Source: Lachnospiraceae bacterium
GTDB lineage: Bacteria > Bacillota > Clostridia > Lachnospirales > Lachnospiraceae
DNA: 64,000 bases
Assembly (NCBI GenBank): GCA_017542245.1
Contig: JAFXXN010000003.1
Coordinates: forward strand, 1-64,000
Reading direction: 5' to 3'
The notes below the pieces were generated by a model, which worked only from the letters and a program-made list of their open reading frames with translations, was not told where the DNA came from and did no database searches. A program made the position numbers and the translations under genes. Numbering within the stretch: the stretch's first letter is position 1; every line of letters starts with the position of its first letter. Positions 35,057 through 44,894 of this stretch are shown here, piece by piece.

Positions 35057-35824
35057 TTATTTGGTTTTCTCCAGTTCCTCGAAAACAACGTCATTCAGGA
35101 CCTTGATATAGGTGCCCTTCATACCTGAAGACCTTGATTCGATAACACCGGCACTTTCAAATTTTCTGAGAGCATTGACGATAACAGATCTGGTAATACC
35201 TACACTGTCGGCTATACGGCTGGCAACAAGTATTCCTTCATTGCCGCCGAGTTCTCTGAAGATATGCTTAATAGCGTCCAATTCCGAAAACGAAAGTGTG
35301 CTGATAGCGGATCTGACAATAGCAACTTTTCTGCTCTCCTCTGCACTTTCCTCATTAACGGAACGCATCATCTCAAGACCTACTACAGTAGTTCCGTATT
35401 CACTTAAGATTATATCGTCAATATTAAACTGAGCATGTTTTCTGTACTGAAACAGTGTTCCCAGTCTCTCACCTGCGATATCGATAGGAGTTATAAGTGC
35501 AACATAAGAACTGATATCCGGAAGTTCAAATCCGAGAGTTTCCAAATTGACATTTTCTTTAGTCGAGAGAATATTTAAAAGACGCTCGTTAAGATCAACA
35601 TCAATGTGGTCACCTATCTCATTCATTATCAGTTCATTGATAGGCTCAACATCCTCCTTATTAGTGATGCCCAATACCTTTCCCTTCTTGCTTATAACAA
35701 GTATATTGGCATCCAGTATATCGCTTAAAACCTGGCATATATCGTTAAATACGACCTTATGTGAATTATTATTATGCAGAAGCTTATTGATTTTTCTCGT
35801 CTTATCAAGTAATTGAACGCTCAT
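35057..35824 (-). CDS. codY: Global transcriptional repressor CodY
   Basis: 255 residues, full length: an N-terminal GAF domain that binds branched-chain amino acids (about 1-155), a linker helix, and a C-terminal winged HTH (about 200-245, ASRIADSVGITRSVIVNALRKF, ending with the family's SSGMKGTYIKVLN). CodY senses GTP and branched-chain amino acids and represses stationary-phase and, in B. subtilis, motility genes. Located between topA and the fla/che operon. A near-perfect CodY box adjoins its own promoter. Confidence 0.97.
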   Translation of the reverse strand: MSVQLLDKTRKINKLLHNNNSHKVVFNDICQVLSDILDANILVISKKGKVLGITNKEDVEPINELIMNEIGDHIDVDLNERLLNILSTKENVNLETLGFELPDISSYVALITPIDIAGERLGTLFQYRKHAQFNIDDIILSEYGTTVVGLEMMRSVNEESAEESRKVAIVRSAISTLSFSELDAIKHIFRELGGNEGILVASRIADSVGITRSVIVNALRKFESAGVIESRSSGMKGTYIKVLNDVVFEELEKTK

Positions 35825-35861
35825 ATAATACCCCCGTCTAGAAGTTATAATTCCATTTATA

Positions 35862-35890
35862 AGAATATCACATATTTTTCAAAAAATCAA
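35862..35890 (-). promoter_or_regulatory. Sigma-A promoter of codY
   Basis: Minus strand: TTGATT (35885-35890), 17-base spacer, TATTCT (35862-35867) preceded by TG one base before, i.e. an extended -10. Transcription should begin near 35855, about 30 bases before the ATG. It gives codY a promoter of its own after topA. Confidence 0.75.
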
Positions 35891-35893
35891 TAG

Positions 35894-35908
35894 AATTTTC
35901 TAAAAATT
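35894..35908 (-). promoter_or_regulatory. CodY box next to the codY promoter
   Basis: AATTTTCTAAAAATT agrees with the known CodY consensus AATTTTCWGAAAATT at 14 of 15 positions. It ends four bases upstream of the -35 box of codY, where bound CodY would contact or hinder RNA polymerase. This indicates autoregulation, which is known for CodY in other Firmicutes. Binding is inferred from the match. Confidence 0.75.
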
Positions 35909-35975
35909 TAAACATTTTTCTGACAGGGTATCAAATTATCGATAAACTCAATTTTTACTGATATATTCAGACTTA

Positions 35976-37955
35976 TCATTCCGGTTTCTGCCATGACATA
36001 TAGTCACAGTCAGGATGATTTGCACAACCGAAAAATCTTCTTCCCTTACGGCTCTTCATGATAACTATCTCTCCGCCGCATTTAGGACATTTATACTCTG
36101 TTTTTTCAGTATACGACTTAGTATTTCTGCATTCTGGGAATCCCGGGCAGGCCAGGAATTTTCCGTGAGGTCCGTATTTAATCACCATGTGCCGTCCGCA
36201 CTGCTCACATACTATATCGGTCTCTTCATCGGAAATCTTAACCTTTTCCAGCTTTTTTTCTGCCTCATCGACAGCTGTTATGAGATCGGGATAGAAATTC
36301 CTTATTATGGATTTCCAGTCAAAGTCTCCCGTTTCCACACTGTCAAGCGTATCCTCCATAAGAGCGGTGAACTCAGTATCCACTATTTCAGGGAACGAAG
36401 TGACCATAATATCATTGACAGCTTCTCCAAGTTCAGTCGCATAGAGGTTTTTCTTTTCTTTTAATATGTAATTTCTCGCAAGAATTGTCGTTATAGTAGG
36501 TGCATATGTACTAGGTCTTCCAATTCTTAATTCCTCAAGAGTTTTTACAAGCGAAGCTTCTGTAAAATGTGCGGGGGGCTGGGTAAAATGCTGTTCTTTA
36601 TCAATTTTCCCGATAATAAATTCATCACCCTCGGAAATTTTTGAAAGATCACCGTCGTTTTCTGTCAATTTATCTTCTTCGGTAGAATAAACAGACATAA
36701 ATCCGTTAAAAACAAGCCTCGAAGAAGCGCTTGTAAAAATCAGGCCGTTTGCATCAAAGGATGCCTTTATGGTTTTGTAAACAGCACTTTCCATACGGCT
36801 TGCAACAAAACGTTTCCAGATCAGCTGATAAAGTTTATACAAATCCCTTGAAAGAGATTTCTTTATTGTATCAAGAGGAATATCTATATATGACGGTCTT
36901 ATAGCCTCATGTGCATCCTGTATCTTTTTTCCGGTACCCTTGTTTACATCAGCTGTAGTCACAAACTCTTTTCCGTATGCTTCCTCTATATATTTTCTGA
37001 CATTTGCATCTGCCTCTGCAGATACCCTTATGGAATCGGTACGGAGATATGTGATCAGACCGATCGTTCCATGTCCTTCAACTTCAACACCTTCATATAA
37101 AGACTGCGCAAGCTGCATTGTTTTCTTTGTGGAAAAGTTCAGGACCTTTGAAGCTTCCTGCTGCAGAGTACTTGTAGTAAAAGGAAGCGGAGCCTTTCTG
37201 TGCTTTTCCGTCTCCTTAACCTCAACGCATTTCATCTTCTTATTGGCCTGCGCAATATATTTATCCGTTTCGCTTTCCGAAGAAGGGACGATTTTTTTGT
37301 CCGCCGTTCCGTAAAAATGTGCCGGAATATCCTTAATTCCTGCGTTCTTTTTATCTTTCGGATTAAGCTGTGCGTCTATACTCCAGTATTCGACGGGTTT
37401 AAAATCATTTATTTCTTTCTCTCTTTCGCATATCAGACGAAGAGCTACCGATTGTACTCTTCCGGCACTCAATCCGCTTTTAATCTTCTGCCATAAAAGA
37501 GGACTTATTTTATATCCGACAATCCTGTCCAAAACACGTCTTGCCTGCTGAGCATCCACAAGTCCCATATCAATCCTTCTGGGATTCTTGATAGAATTTT
37601 TTATCGCATTTTTTGTTATTTCATTAAAAGTAATACGATCGGCTGAATTTTCATCAAGCTTCAAAAGTTTCTGAAGATGCCAGGATATAGCCTCTCCCTC
37701 ACGGTCCGGGTCGGTTGCAAGATATATCTTATCCGCTTTCTTTGCAGCCTTTCTGAGCTCTGAAAGAATTTCTCCCTTACCTCTTATAGTAATGTATTTA
37801 GGTTCAAAATCGTCTTCCGGAGATACTCCCATCTGACTTTTGGGGAGGTCTCTTACATGCCCCTGTGATGCTATAACATCGTAACCTGACCCTAAAAATT
37901 TTTTAATTGTCTTCGCCTTAGCGGGCGATTCCACTATAACTAAGTTTTTAGCCAT
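35976..37955 (-). CDS. topA: DNA topoisomerase I
   Basis: 659 residues. Toprim domain at the N-terminus with DPDREGEA (82-89), active-site Tyr303 in ITYLRTDS, and two C-terminal four-Cys zinc ribbons (CEQCGRH...C...C and CPKCGGE...C...C). It relaxes negative supercoils. Order topA-codY-flg is usual in Lachnospiraceae. The length is slightly below the approximately 690 residues of B. subtilis TopA, which has a third zinc element. Confidence 0.97.
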   Translation of the reverse strand: MAKNLVIVESPAKAKTIKKFLGSGYDVIASQGHVRDLPKSQMGVSPEDDFEPKYITIRGKGEILSELRKAAKKADKIYLATDPDREGEAISWHLQKLLKLDENSADRITFNEITKNAIKNSIKNPRRIDMGLVDAQQARRVLDRIVGYKISPLLWQKIKSGLSAGRVQSVALRLICEREKEINDFKPVEYWSIDAQLNPKDKKNAGIKDIPAHFYGTADKKIVPSSESETDKYIAQANKKMKCVEVKETEKHRKAPLPFTTSTLQQEASKVLNFSTKKTMQLAQSLYEGVEVEGHGTIGLITYLRTDSIRVSAEADANVRKYIEEAYGKEFVTTADVNKGTGKKIQDAHEAIRPSYIDIPLDTIKKSLSRDLYKLYQLIWKRFVASRMESAVYKTIKASFDANGLIFTSASSRLVFNGFMSVYSTEEDKLTENDGDLSKISEGDEFIIGKIDKEQHFTQPPAHFTEASLVKTLEELRIGRPSTYAPTITTILARNYILKEKKNLYATELGEAVNDIMVTSFPEIVDTEFTALMEDTLDSVETGDFDWKSIIRNFYPDLITAVDEAEKKLEKVKISDEETDIVCEQCGRHMVIKYGPHGKFLACPGFPECRNTKSYTEKTEYKCPKCGGEIVIMKSRKGRRFFGCANHPDCDYMSWQKPE

Positions 37956-37989
37956 TCTTCTTCCCCTTTAATTTTATCAAACGAAACAT

Positions 37990-38018
37990 AGCATATACCT
38001 TTTTTTCGATAAAATCAA
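37990..38018 (-). promoter_or_regulatory. Candidate topA promoter
   Basis: Minus strand TTGATT (38013-38018), 17-base spacer, TATGCT (37990-37995), about 35 bases before the topA ATG. It sits in the 80-base gap after the transglutaminase gene, so topA may be transcribed both from here and by read-through. No terminator hairpin is visible in this gap. Confidence 0.6.
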
Positions 38019-38035
38019 GCACTAAATAAAAAAAC

Positions 38036-40684
38036 TTATTTATAGTTCTTTATAAAACCATAATATTTCGAGTATTCTTCAAGGTTTGATCTGTAATCCG
38101 AATAAAGGACTTTCTCGGCATAGGTAAATATTTTTTTGTAATCCTCAACCAGTTTTTCAAAATTTTCCTGGGACTTTCCGAATTCCTGATCAGTGTCTTT
38201 TGAGCTTGCGGTGCCTTTATTTTTCTCAAATGAATGTTCTGCCAGTATCTCTGCCAGTTCCATCGGAAGCGGATTTTCCCGGCGGACTATTCGTTTTCTT
38301 TTCAGTTTTCTTACAAAGTCACAGTATCTTCCGTAGACCAGCGGAGCAAATTGTTCTTTTTTAAGATAACCTGAATATTTCATTTCCTGAAGAATCTTCT
38401 TTATAAGAAGGTAAATAATCCATACTAAAATTACAGCTGCGATAACAATCCCCAAAGGAACAAGTACAATATTCAGATCAAAATCCGAAGGTTCCGTCAC
38501 TGCCTGAGTAATATCTCCTGTGATCGAAAGCGATCCTTCTGAAGTTCCTCCAATCCCTAAATCCACATTCAGAAGTCTCGAGAAAAACCTTCCGATTCCT
38601 CCCATAGAAGCTTCGGGAGTTGCTTCAAAACTCGGAGGTGTTACTTCATAAGGTACAAAACCTTTTCCTTCAAGATAAACCTCAACCCATGCATGTGCAT
38701 AATAGTCACTTACTTCAACAGAGACAACCTTTTTCTCCTGATTATAAGCATTGTCTTTAGAATACCATTCATCTCCTCCGACATCGAGTTTTACTCCTTC
38801 TTCAGTCAGCAATGAAGAAGGAATGCAATATCCTTCGACATATCTTGCCGGGATACCCATATGCCTCAATATCATAACTGCTGCCGAAGCAAAATGGGAA
38901 CAGTACCCTCTTTTCTGCGTCTCTAAAAAATACTGTACAAAATCTGCATCGGTAGGTGTTTTCCCCGGTGAAAGGGAATACGGATACTTTTCCAGGAACA
39001 TGCTTTCAATAGCTGCGCATGCCTTTAGCCTAAAATCATTTACCTTTTCTGCGTCACCGGAATTAACAGCAGTCTTATAACTTCTCATATCAAGAGACAG
39101 ATATTTCTGTTCCTTTAGAAATTCTTCCAGATACCTGTCAAGTTCATATGGAACTCCGGTACAAAGCTTATTTACATAATCGTTATAAGTAATCCTTGTT
39201 CTTTCACTATTATCCGAAGCCTTCTCATTTTCAGAAAAATCCTCTTCCTCTTCTGCATATTCCGCTATGTTGATCGGAACATACTCAAAATCAGCCGTAT
39301 AATGAATTATCGGTTCCTTCTTGTTTCCGTCATTTTTCGGAATCAACGGCTCTCCACCCTCACTGACATTCTCAGGAAGTGTTATATAAGGTTCCACCTT
39401 CATGCCGAAGCTCATATCTACATAGTTTATCTGCATTTTGGCCAAAGCGTTATCTTCCGACAGTATTTCCCGATAATATGTATCATCCAGATTATCAATT
39501 ACTTCACTTGTAAGAATTGTAGAATCTTTCCGTCCAGTCCCGGTATCATATCCGTCAGTTGAACTATAATCCAAGTACTGTCCAAGACTTATGTACCCAT
39601 GCCATGTCTGTCCGGCATACTCAACGCCCTTAAATCCGCGAAGATACACTGTTTCAAGACTGTTTGGAACATAATTGACTATCAGATCGGTTTCAAAATC
39701 GGGCCGTACAGAGGATACTCCGCCCAAAGCTCCTCTGGATAAACCATTCAATGAATCATATCTGTTAAAGAAACCATAAAATCCATTTTGAACAAATATC
39801 TTAATACTGTCATCAAATGCGGATTTTGCACTGTTCTCAGATGTTTCTCCAAGACCTCTGTTGTAGGTGGGAAGTGAAAAAATACACAGAAACAGGGAGA
39901 ACACAAACGAAAATCCTATGGCCGTAAGTATCCCTTTATGACTTCCGCGCGTTGTATAATATTCTTTTTTAAAGAAACGGTCTTTTATAAAATCCGGAGC
40001 ATTCTTCCCCGGAATCGTCACCCTGTTAAACGAACCGCGCTGAAGAAGTCCCGTGGCGATACATCCGGTCATTGCCATCACCACAGAAAGCAAAGGGGGT
40101 TTATATCCGATATAGAACGGAATTTCAAGAATTATAAATGAAATGGCAAAAGTCTCCGCAAAATTCATGTATCTTGAAATAGTTATGTTATACATGATCA
40201 CCAAAAAGATCACTATAAAGATCAGCGCAATCGTAATGGTCACATTTCTATTGGTATATGTTTCTTCGGATGTTCTGACCATAGACATGTTAAAATGATC
40301 GCCGTATGCTTCGCGCACCCTGTTCATTATAGCCTGGAAACCGCTGTTTGCATATAAATAGTATCTTAAAAGTTCTATAGTAAACAGTATCAGCAAAACA
40401 ATATATCCGACATAAAACAAACTTCTCTTAACATACAGAAGTGAAATGAGCGTACTGGCAATAGCTACAGAGAGCAGCACTATCCCTTTATTGTAATTTA
40501 ACGAAAAAGCATCGCAGAAACCTGTAAGGGTTCCTCCACAGACCAGAAAAATGATCAGAGCTTTTGAAAGGCATAGAAACAAAGAGCTTGTTCTGCGGGT
40601 TCCATAGACCTCATCTATGGTTATACCTGTATTTTCAAGCTCGATAAGTCTTTTCTTCTCCTGTCTGGACATTCTTTTTACCAT
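38036..40684 (-). CDS. Membrane transglutaminase-like protein (TgpA type)
   Basis: 882 residues: a cluster of about six membrane helices (about 35-265), a large extracytoplasmic region with a papain-fold transglutaminase core (catalytic Cys near residue 590 in RGYCSHFASAAV, His near 665 in YYAHAWVEVYL), a further membrane helix (about 745-768) and a cytosolic tail. This is the layout of DUF3488/transglutaminase proteins such as TgpA, encoded with MoxR and DUF58 in many bacteria. Its substrate is unknown; a role in crosslinking or cleaving cell-surface proteins is inferred. One base separates it from the DUF58 gene. Confidence 0.88.
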   Translation of the reverse strand: MVKRMSRQEKKRLIELENTGITIDEVYGTRRTSSLFLCLSKALIIFLVCGGTLTGFCDAFSLNYNKGIVLLSVAIASTLISLLYVKRSLFYVGYIVLLILFTIELLRYYLYANSGFQAIMNRVREAYGDHFNMSMVRTSEETYTNRNVTITIALIFIVIFLVIMYNITISRYMNFAETFAISFIILEIPFYIGYKPPLLSVVMAMTGCIATGLLQRGSFNRVTIPGKNAPDFIKDRFFKKEYYTTRGSHKGILTAIGFSFVFSLFLCIFSLPTYNRGLGETSENSAKSAFDDSIKIFVQNGFYGFFNRYDSLNGLSRGALGGVSSVRPDFETDLIVNYVPNSLETVYLRGFKGVEYAGQTWHGYISLGQYLDYSSTDGYDTGTGRKDSTILTSEVIDNLDDTYYREILSEDNALAKMQINYVDMSFGMKVEPYITLPENVSEGGEPLIPKNDGNKKEPIIHYTADFEYVPINIAEYAEEEEDFSENEKASDNSERTRITYNDYVNKLCTGVPYELDRYLEEFLKEQKYLSLDMRSYKTAVNSGDAEKVNDFRLKACAAIESMFLEKYPYSLSPGKTPTDADFVQYFLETQKRGYCSHFASAAVMILRHMGIPARYVEGYCIPSSLLTEEGVKLDVGGDEWYSKDNAYNQEKKVVSVEVSDYYAHAWVEVYLEGKGFVPYEVTPPSFEATPEASMGGIGRFFSRLLNVDLGIGGTSEGSLSITGDITQAVTEPSDFDLNIVLVPLGIVIAAVILVWIIYLLIKKILQEMKYSGYLKKEQFAPLVYGRYCDFVRKLKRKRIVRRENPLPMELAEILAEHSFEKNKGTASSKDTDQEFGKSQENFEKLVEDYKKIFTYAEKVLYSDYRSNLEEYSKYYGFIKNYK

Positions 40685-40685
40685 A

Positions 40686-41717
40686 TTATCCTCTTATTTC
40701 CAGATTATCCTCGAACAGTCTGACCTTATCGCCGTATACCGTAAGTACCAGCGAAGATTTCTGATGTGAAGCATAATATGCTTCCCTTGCGCTTTCACTC
40801 TTCTCATAAAGCGGCAAAAAATATAAATTCCGATAACATTCAAAAAGTGTTTCTTCATTATCTATCATAAAATAATCAAAGGAGCATATCTTATCGTTAT
40901 ACAGGCAAATCTCAAATCTTTCACCTGCTTTGGCAAGCTCTCTTGAAACAGCATCCAATGTCTTTACCGTCTCGCCTATAAGCGTTTTTTCCAGTTCCGG
41001 TACGATAACCAGCGACATTACGGAAGTACGTTCCATTTCCTTAACTGCCAGTTCTTCCATTTTTGCACTGAGCTTCCAATGTATCCGCGCAAGTCTGTCA
41101 CCGGGGCGGTATTCCCTTATTTCCTTGATATCTGAAGAAAGATTTCCTTTAAGATCCGGTTCTGAGTACTCATCATACCCCTCAGAATAAGGTGTTTCAG
41201 GAACCTGCATACTCTCGGAATCTGAAGGAAAAACAGGTACCTGTACTGCAAATTCAGCCGGAAATCTGTAACTTACCATACCGAGAAAACCGGTAATTTC
41301 AAGTTTCTCCCCCTCAAAAACAACCATACCTATTTTTGAGGTTGCCACATCCATATTTACTCTGTCTTTTCTTTTGGGGAACATGTTAAAATTCATAAAT
41401 CTTTTTCCGTTATTTTCAAAAAAACGGTTTGAAAGAATAAATCTTAATGAACATTTTAAAAACGGAAAATATGTGGGATTGTCATATTCCAAATAAAAAA
41501 CGATATTATTACCTTTATCGGCAGATCCAACATTGGTTCCGCCCGTAACCTTCACTTTCTTTACATTTATCATGAATAAAGGAATAAGTCCTGCCGGAAG
41601 AATGACATAAGGAAAAAGCAGAAACACAAGATAGTTCTGCTTGAAAACCAATATAAAAAATATGATCACAAAAAATATCAAAATATATTTTATAATAGAC
41701 CAAATATGTATCTTCAT
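40686..41717 (-). CDS. DUF58 domain protein
   Basis: 343 residues: two membrane helices (about 8-45), a beta-rich part, and the DUF58 signature EYRPGDRLARIHWKLSAK (about 203-220) at the start of a VWA-like domain. DUF58 proteins are almost always encoded beside a MoxR ATPase and are thought to be its target or partner. The function of the pair is not established. It lies between moxR and the transglutaminase gene. Confidence 0.9.
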   Translation of the reverse strand: MKIHIWSIIKYILIFFVIIFFILVFKQNYLVFLLFPYVILPAGLIPLFMINVKKVKVTGGTNVGSADKGNNIVFYLEYDNPTYFPFLKCSLRFILSNRFFENNGKRFMNFNMFPKRKDRVNMDVATSKIGMVVFEGEKLEITGFLGMVSYRFPAEFAVQVPVFPSDSESMQVPETPYSEGYDEYSEPDLKGNLSSDIKEIREYRPGDRLARIHWKLSAKMEELAVKEMERTSVMSLVIVPELEKTLIGETVKTLDAVSRELAKAGERFEICLYNDKICSFDYFMIDNEETLFECYRNLYFLPLYEKSESAREAYYASHQKSSLVLTVYGDKVRLFEDNLEIRG

Positions 41718-41745
41718 TCAAAACTCCGAAATTTCAACGCTGTTA

Positions 41746-42669
41746 TCACCCCGGAAGCCTTACAGACCCAAATGAATTTGACAAAGCCATTTCAGGAGAG
41801 TATCCGGTAGCTTTTGCCTTTGTAGACAATACAACCCTGTGATTAGCAATACTATAATAAACAGCTTTGATATCTTCAGGAACTACATAATTTCTGTCCG
41901 AAATAAAAGCATAAGCCTTTGCCATTTTAAGAAGAGCTATGCTTGCACGCGGACTAAGTCCAAGTGAATAAAGATCATTGTTTCTGGTAACCTCTGTCAG
42001 CTGTACTATATAGTTCAAAAGCGGATCTGCAACACTGACAGCTTCCACACGTTCCTGAAGTTCAAGAATTTCATCCTTTTTAAGACAAGGGTTCAAGCTC
42101 TCAACTATTTCATGAGAGTCTCCTCTAAGTATATCTATAGCACTTTCATGATCCGGGTATCCCATGGTAAGCCTTATCATAAATCTGTCCAGCTGTGATT
42201 CCGGAAGTTTCTGAGTTCCGGAAGCTCCTATAGGGTTCTGGGTAGCAATTACAAAAAACGGTTTCGGAAGGTTATGGGTAACGCCGTCAACAGTACATTT
42301 CTGTTCTTCCATAACCTCTAAAAGTGCAGACTGTGTTTTCGGTGAAGTACGGTTAATCTCGTCTGCAAGAAACAGATTTGTAAATACCGCTCCCTCTCTG
42401 AACATAAACTCCCCCGTATTCTTGTCATACATTGTAAATCCGGCAAGATCTGAAGGAAGAACATCAGGCGTAAACTGAATCCTCTTATAATCAAGTGACA
42501 GAACTTTTGCCAGCGCCGTAACCAGTGTCGTCTTTCCTACACCGGGTATATCCTCCAGAAGAACATGTCCTTTTGCCAGTATTGCACACAATACCATATC
42601 TATAACTTCATCCTTGCCGTGAATAACAAGTTTTATAGATCCCTTTACCCTGTCAATAAGTTCTGACAT
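41746..42669 (-). CDS. MoxR-type AAA+ ATPase
   Basis: 307 residues from the ATG at 42669, with GGAGG nine bases upstream; the seven codons before it in the frame are the ribosome binding region. Walker A DIPGVGKTTL, Walker B LFLADEINR, and the sensor motif IATQNPIGASGTQ place it in the MoxR (RavA/APE) group, chaperone-like ATPases for maturation of membrane or secreted complexes. Partner genes DUF58 and transglutaminase follow. Confidence 0.93.
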   Translation of the reverse strand: MSELIDRVKGSIKLVIHGKDEVIDMVLCAILAKGHVLLEDIPGVGKTTLVTALAKVLSLDYKRIQFTPDVLPSDLAGFTMYDKNTGEFMFREGAVFTNLFLADEINRTSPKTQSALLEVMEEQKCTVDGVTHNLPKPFFVIATQNPIGASGTQKLPESQLDRFMIRLTMGYPDHESAIDILRGDSHEIVESLNPCLKKDEILELQERVEAVSVADPLLNYIVQLTEVTRNNDLYSLGLSPRASIALLKMAKAYAFISDRNYVVPEDIKAVYYSIANHRVVLSTKAKATGYSPEMALSNSFGSVRLPG

Positions 42670-42697
42670 TTTAACCTCCGTATAATACATTCATATA

Positions 42698-43339
42698 TCA
42701 AAAAATATCCTTCTTATCTCTATCGAAAATAAGTCTTCCTGTAAGAATCCCGACAGTATGCAAAAACTCTTTGGCCATTGTTAATATATCGCTCGGCTCC
42801 GTATATTTTTCATAATCGGCAGAATCTATTCTTTTAACATATCCCTCTTTGACCGGATAACCTTCAAGAAGTTTTTCTATACCAGGAATATCGTATTTAT
42901 AAAACGGTTTTTCAAGTTTAACTCCCGCCATTTCTATAACTTTAGCGGTAAAATCCATACAGTTATGGGCTTTATAAATCCTTAGTCCATGTAAAATCGG
43001 AGTCGTCAGCATAGCAAAAAGATTAAATATCTGCTCACTGTCGTTCTCACATTCAGAAATAAACTGTTCAATCTCCCGATATTGTTCTTCTGTTACCGGA
43101 AGGGCAAATATCTTGGCATAAAACTTTTGATATTCTTCAAAAGCATAATAATCCCGATACTCTCTCATAAATCCGGCCTTAAAGGGATGATGGTGCTGTT
43201 TACGGGAATAGGATACAAATTCTGTCAAAGATTTATCCATACTGACAGCTATATGTTCATATCTGTACCCGGTAAACTTTTTGAGTATCTTACCGAGTCC
43301 CGTATATGATTCTATGAGAACGATATATACATATTTCAT
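42698..43339 (-). CDS. Permuted papain-fold (NlpC/P60-like) hydrolase
   Basis: 213 residues, no signal peptide. Catalytic candidates His29 (YEHIAVS) precedes Cys127 (AHNCMDFTAK), the circularly permuted His-Cys order of the YaeF/YiiX/LRAT-like NlpC/P60 clan. Such enzymes act on amide or thioester bonds in peptides or lipids. It is 11 bases after the radical SAM gene and 28 before moxR, hence in the same operon. The substrate cannot be inferred. Confidence 0.65.
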   Translation of the reverse strand: MKYVYIVLIESYTGLGKILKKFTGYRYEHIAVSMDKSLTEFVSYSRKQHHHPFKAGFMREYRDYYAFEEYQKFYAKIFALPVTEEQYREIEQFISECENDSEQIFNLFAMLTTPILHGLRIYKAHNCMDFTAKVIEMAGVKLEKPFYKYDIPGIEKLLEGYPVKEGYVKRIDSADYEKYTEPSDILTMAKEFLHTVGILTGRLIFDRDKKDIF

Positions 43340-43350
43340 AAATACTCTCC

Positions 43351-44733
43351 TTATCCGCCAAACCTGAATAGATTCTTTACAAATGACATGATAAACGCTT
43401 TGTAATCCATAAAATCATATATTCCCTGTCTCTTTGCCCGAAGAAACAGCTTTATCAGTAACAGATGATAATAAAAATAATATTTCTTAACGCTCAGATG
43501 GGTAGGCTTAGCAACAACATGCAGGTAATCCCATTCCGAAGGATCTTCCGTTACCAGTCTGTCCCTGTACTCCTCAAAATTTTCCAGACACATTTCAGGA
43601 GTATATATAGAAACAGCCACGTGTTTTAACTTAAAGTGCTTTATCCACCGATACAGATTCTTAAAATCTTTCTTCTTAAAATCAAGGTCTGTTATAAACA
43701 TACCCATCATATGAATCCCACTGTCATGAAGTATCTTGATTGCACGGCCGTTAGTGTTTACGCCGCTGCGTTTATTGGTATCCGAAAGTCTCCTGTTTTC
43801 AATATATTCCAGCCCTGTAAGAATATAATAAAATCCTATTTCCGCAAGTTCTTTAATAATATCCGGATGTTTTACTATAAAATCAGCACGTCCGAAACAT
43901 ACAAATTTCTTCCTGATATTCTTTGCTTTTATCAGAGAAACAAACTTTTCAAGCCTTTCCGTTCCTACAAGAAAATCATCATCAATTATATAAATATTCT
44001 CACAGTCTATTGATTCAATCTCATCAACTACATCTGCAATATCCCTTGAAGTATATTTGCCGCAGTTCAGCCTGTTACGATAGCAGAACGAGCACGAATA
44101 GGGACAGCAAAATGCTGTTCTTATAATCGCACATGGGCGAAGTTCAAGATAACAGTATCTTGCTCCGTATTTATAAAAATTTGAGCGATCGGCTCTAGGC
44201 ATTTTTTTTATATCAAAAGGAAGAGATGGTGAAACCTTTCCGTGCCAGTATTCTTCTCCGTTTATGGTCTCCGGATTGCTGCCGTTGCCGGGAATATAGC
44301 CCGGAACACTGCTCCCCCAGCTATCAGTATTTCCTTCTATAATATCATACACCGCCTTGGGATCAAAAGTAGTAACAACATAATCCACATCATCTGTAAA
44401 AAACCTGTGCGGGCAGCACTGGGCGTGAATTCCACCGACTATTGTAACCACTTCTTTCACGGAACTTTTATTTCCGGATTTACATACCCCGCAGTATTCT
44501 TTAATAAAATTTTCCTGCCTGGTTCTTCCGCAAAAATATACATAATCCGGATTTTCTCTTCTGAATATCCCCCAAAAGTTCTTATCCATCTGTCCGTCCC
44601 AGATTACAGTTTCTATCCCCTTATCTAAAAGATATGCCGAAAGACATTCAAGCTCATAAGGTTCATCATCAATTATACCGGCATAATCATACTTTGATCT
44701 TGATGTTTCCGGATTTGCAAGTAAAATCTTCAT
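43351..44733 (-). CDS. B12-binding-type radical SAM protein
   Basis: 460 residues. The N-terminal third has a Rossmann-like B12-binding-type fold (VVTIVGGIHAQCCP at about 95-108), followed by a radical SAM domain with the cluster motif CPYSCSFC (Cys210, Cys214, Cys217) and conserved IYIIDDDFLVG. Such proteins use a [4Fe-4S] cluster and SAM, often with cobalamin, for methylation or rearrangement. The classical DxHxxG cobalamin motif is not visible, so cobalamin binding is uncertain. First gene of the operon that continues to moxR and the transglutaminase. Not all members of this group have known substrates. Confidence 0.82.
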   Translation of the reverse strand: MKILLANPETSRSKYDYAGIIDDEPYELECLSAYLLDKGIETVIWDGQMDKNFWGIFRRENPDYVYFCGRTRQENFIKEYCGVCKSGNKSSVKEVVTIVGGIHAQCCPHRFFTDDVDYVVTTFDPKAVYDIIEGNTDSWGSSVPGYIPGNGSNPETINGEEYWHGKVSPSLPFDIKKMPRADRSNFYKYGARYCYLELRPCAIIRTAFCCPYSCSFCYRNRLNCGKYTSRDIADVVDEIESIDCENIYIIDDDFLVGTERLEKFVSLIKAKNIRKKFVCFGRADFIVKHPDIIKELAEIGFYYILTGLEYIENRRLSDTNKRSGVNTNGRAIKILHDSGIHMMGMFITDLDFKKKDFKNLYRWIKHFKLKHVAVSIYTPEMCLENFEEYRDRLVTEDPSEWDYLHVVAKPTHLSVKKYYFYYHLLLIKLFLRAKRQGIYDFMDYKAFIMSFVKNLFRFGG

Positions 44734-44824
44734 ATTCTTTTATCCCCTTAATGCGATAGCATAGTGCTATAAACCTAAAGGACTTTTATATATCCCCTTC
44801 TCCAAATGCTTTATCTCTTTAGAG

Positions 44825-44853
44825 ACTATACCACATTCTGCAGTTTTTGTCAA
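44825..44853 (-). promoter_or_regulatory. Sigma-A promoter of the radical SAM operon
   Basis: Minus strand TTGACA (44848-44853), 17-base spacer, TATAGT (44825-44830), a near-consensus promoter. Transcription should begin near 44818, giving an 85-base leader before the ATG at 44733, in which I recognise no riboswitch. Confidence 0.85.
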
Positions 44854-44894
44854 AAAAAGAGGCAGAATAGTAACTACGCCCGAAACGAAGAACT

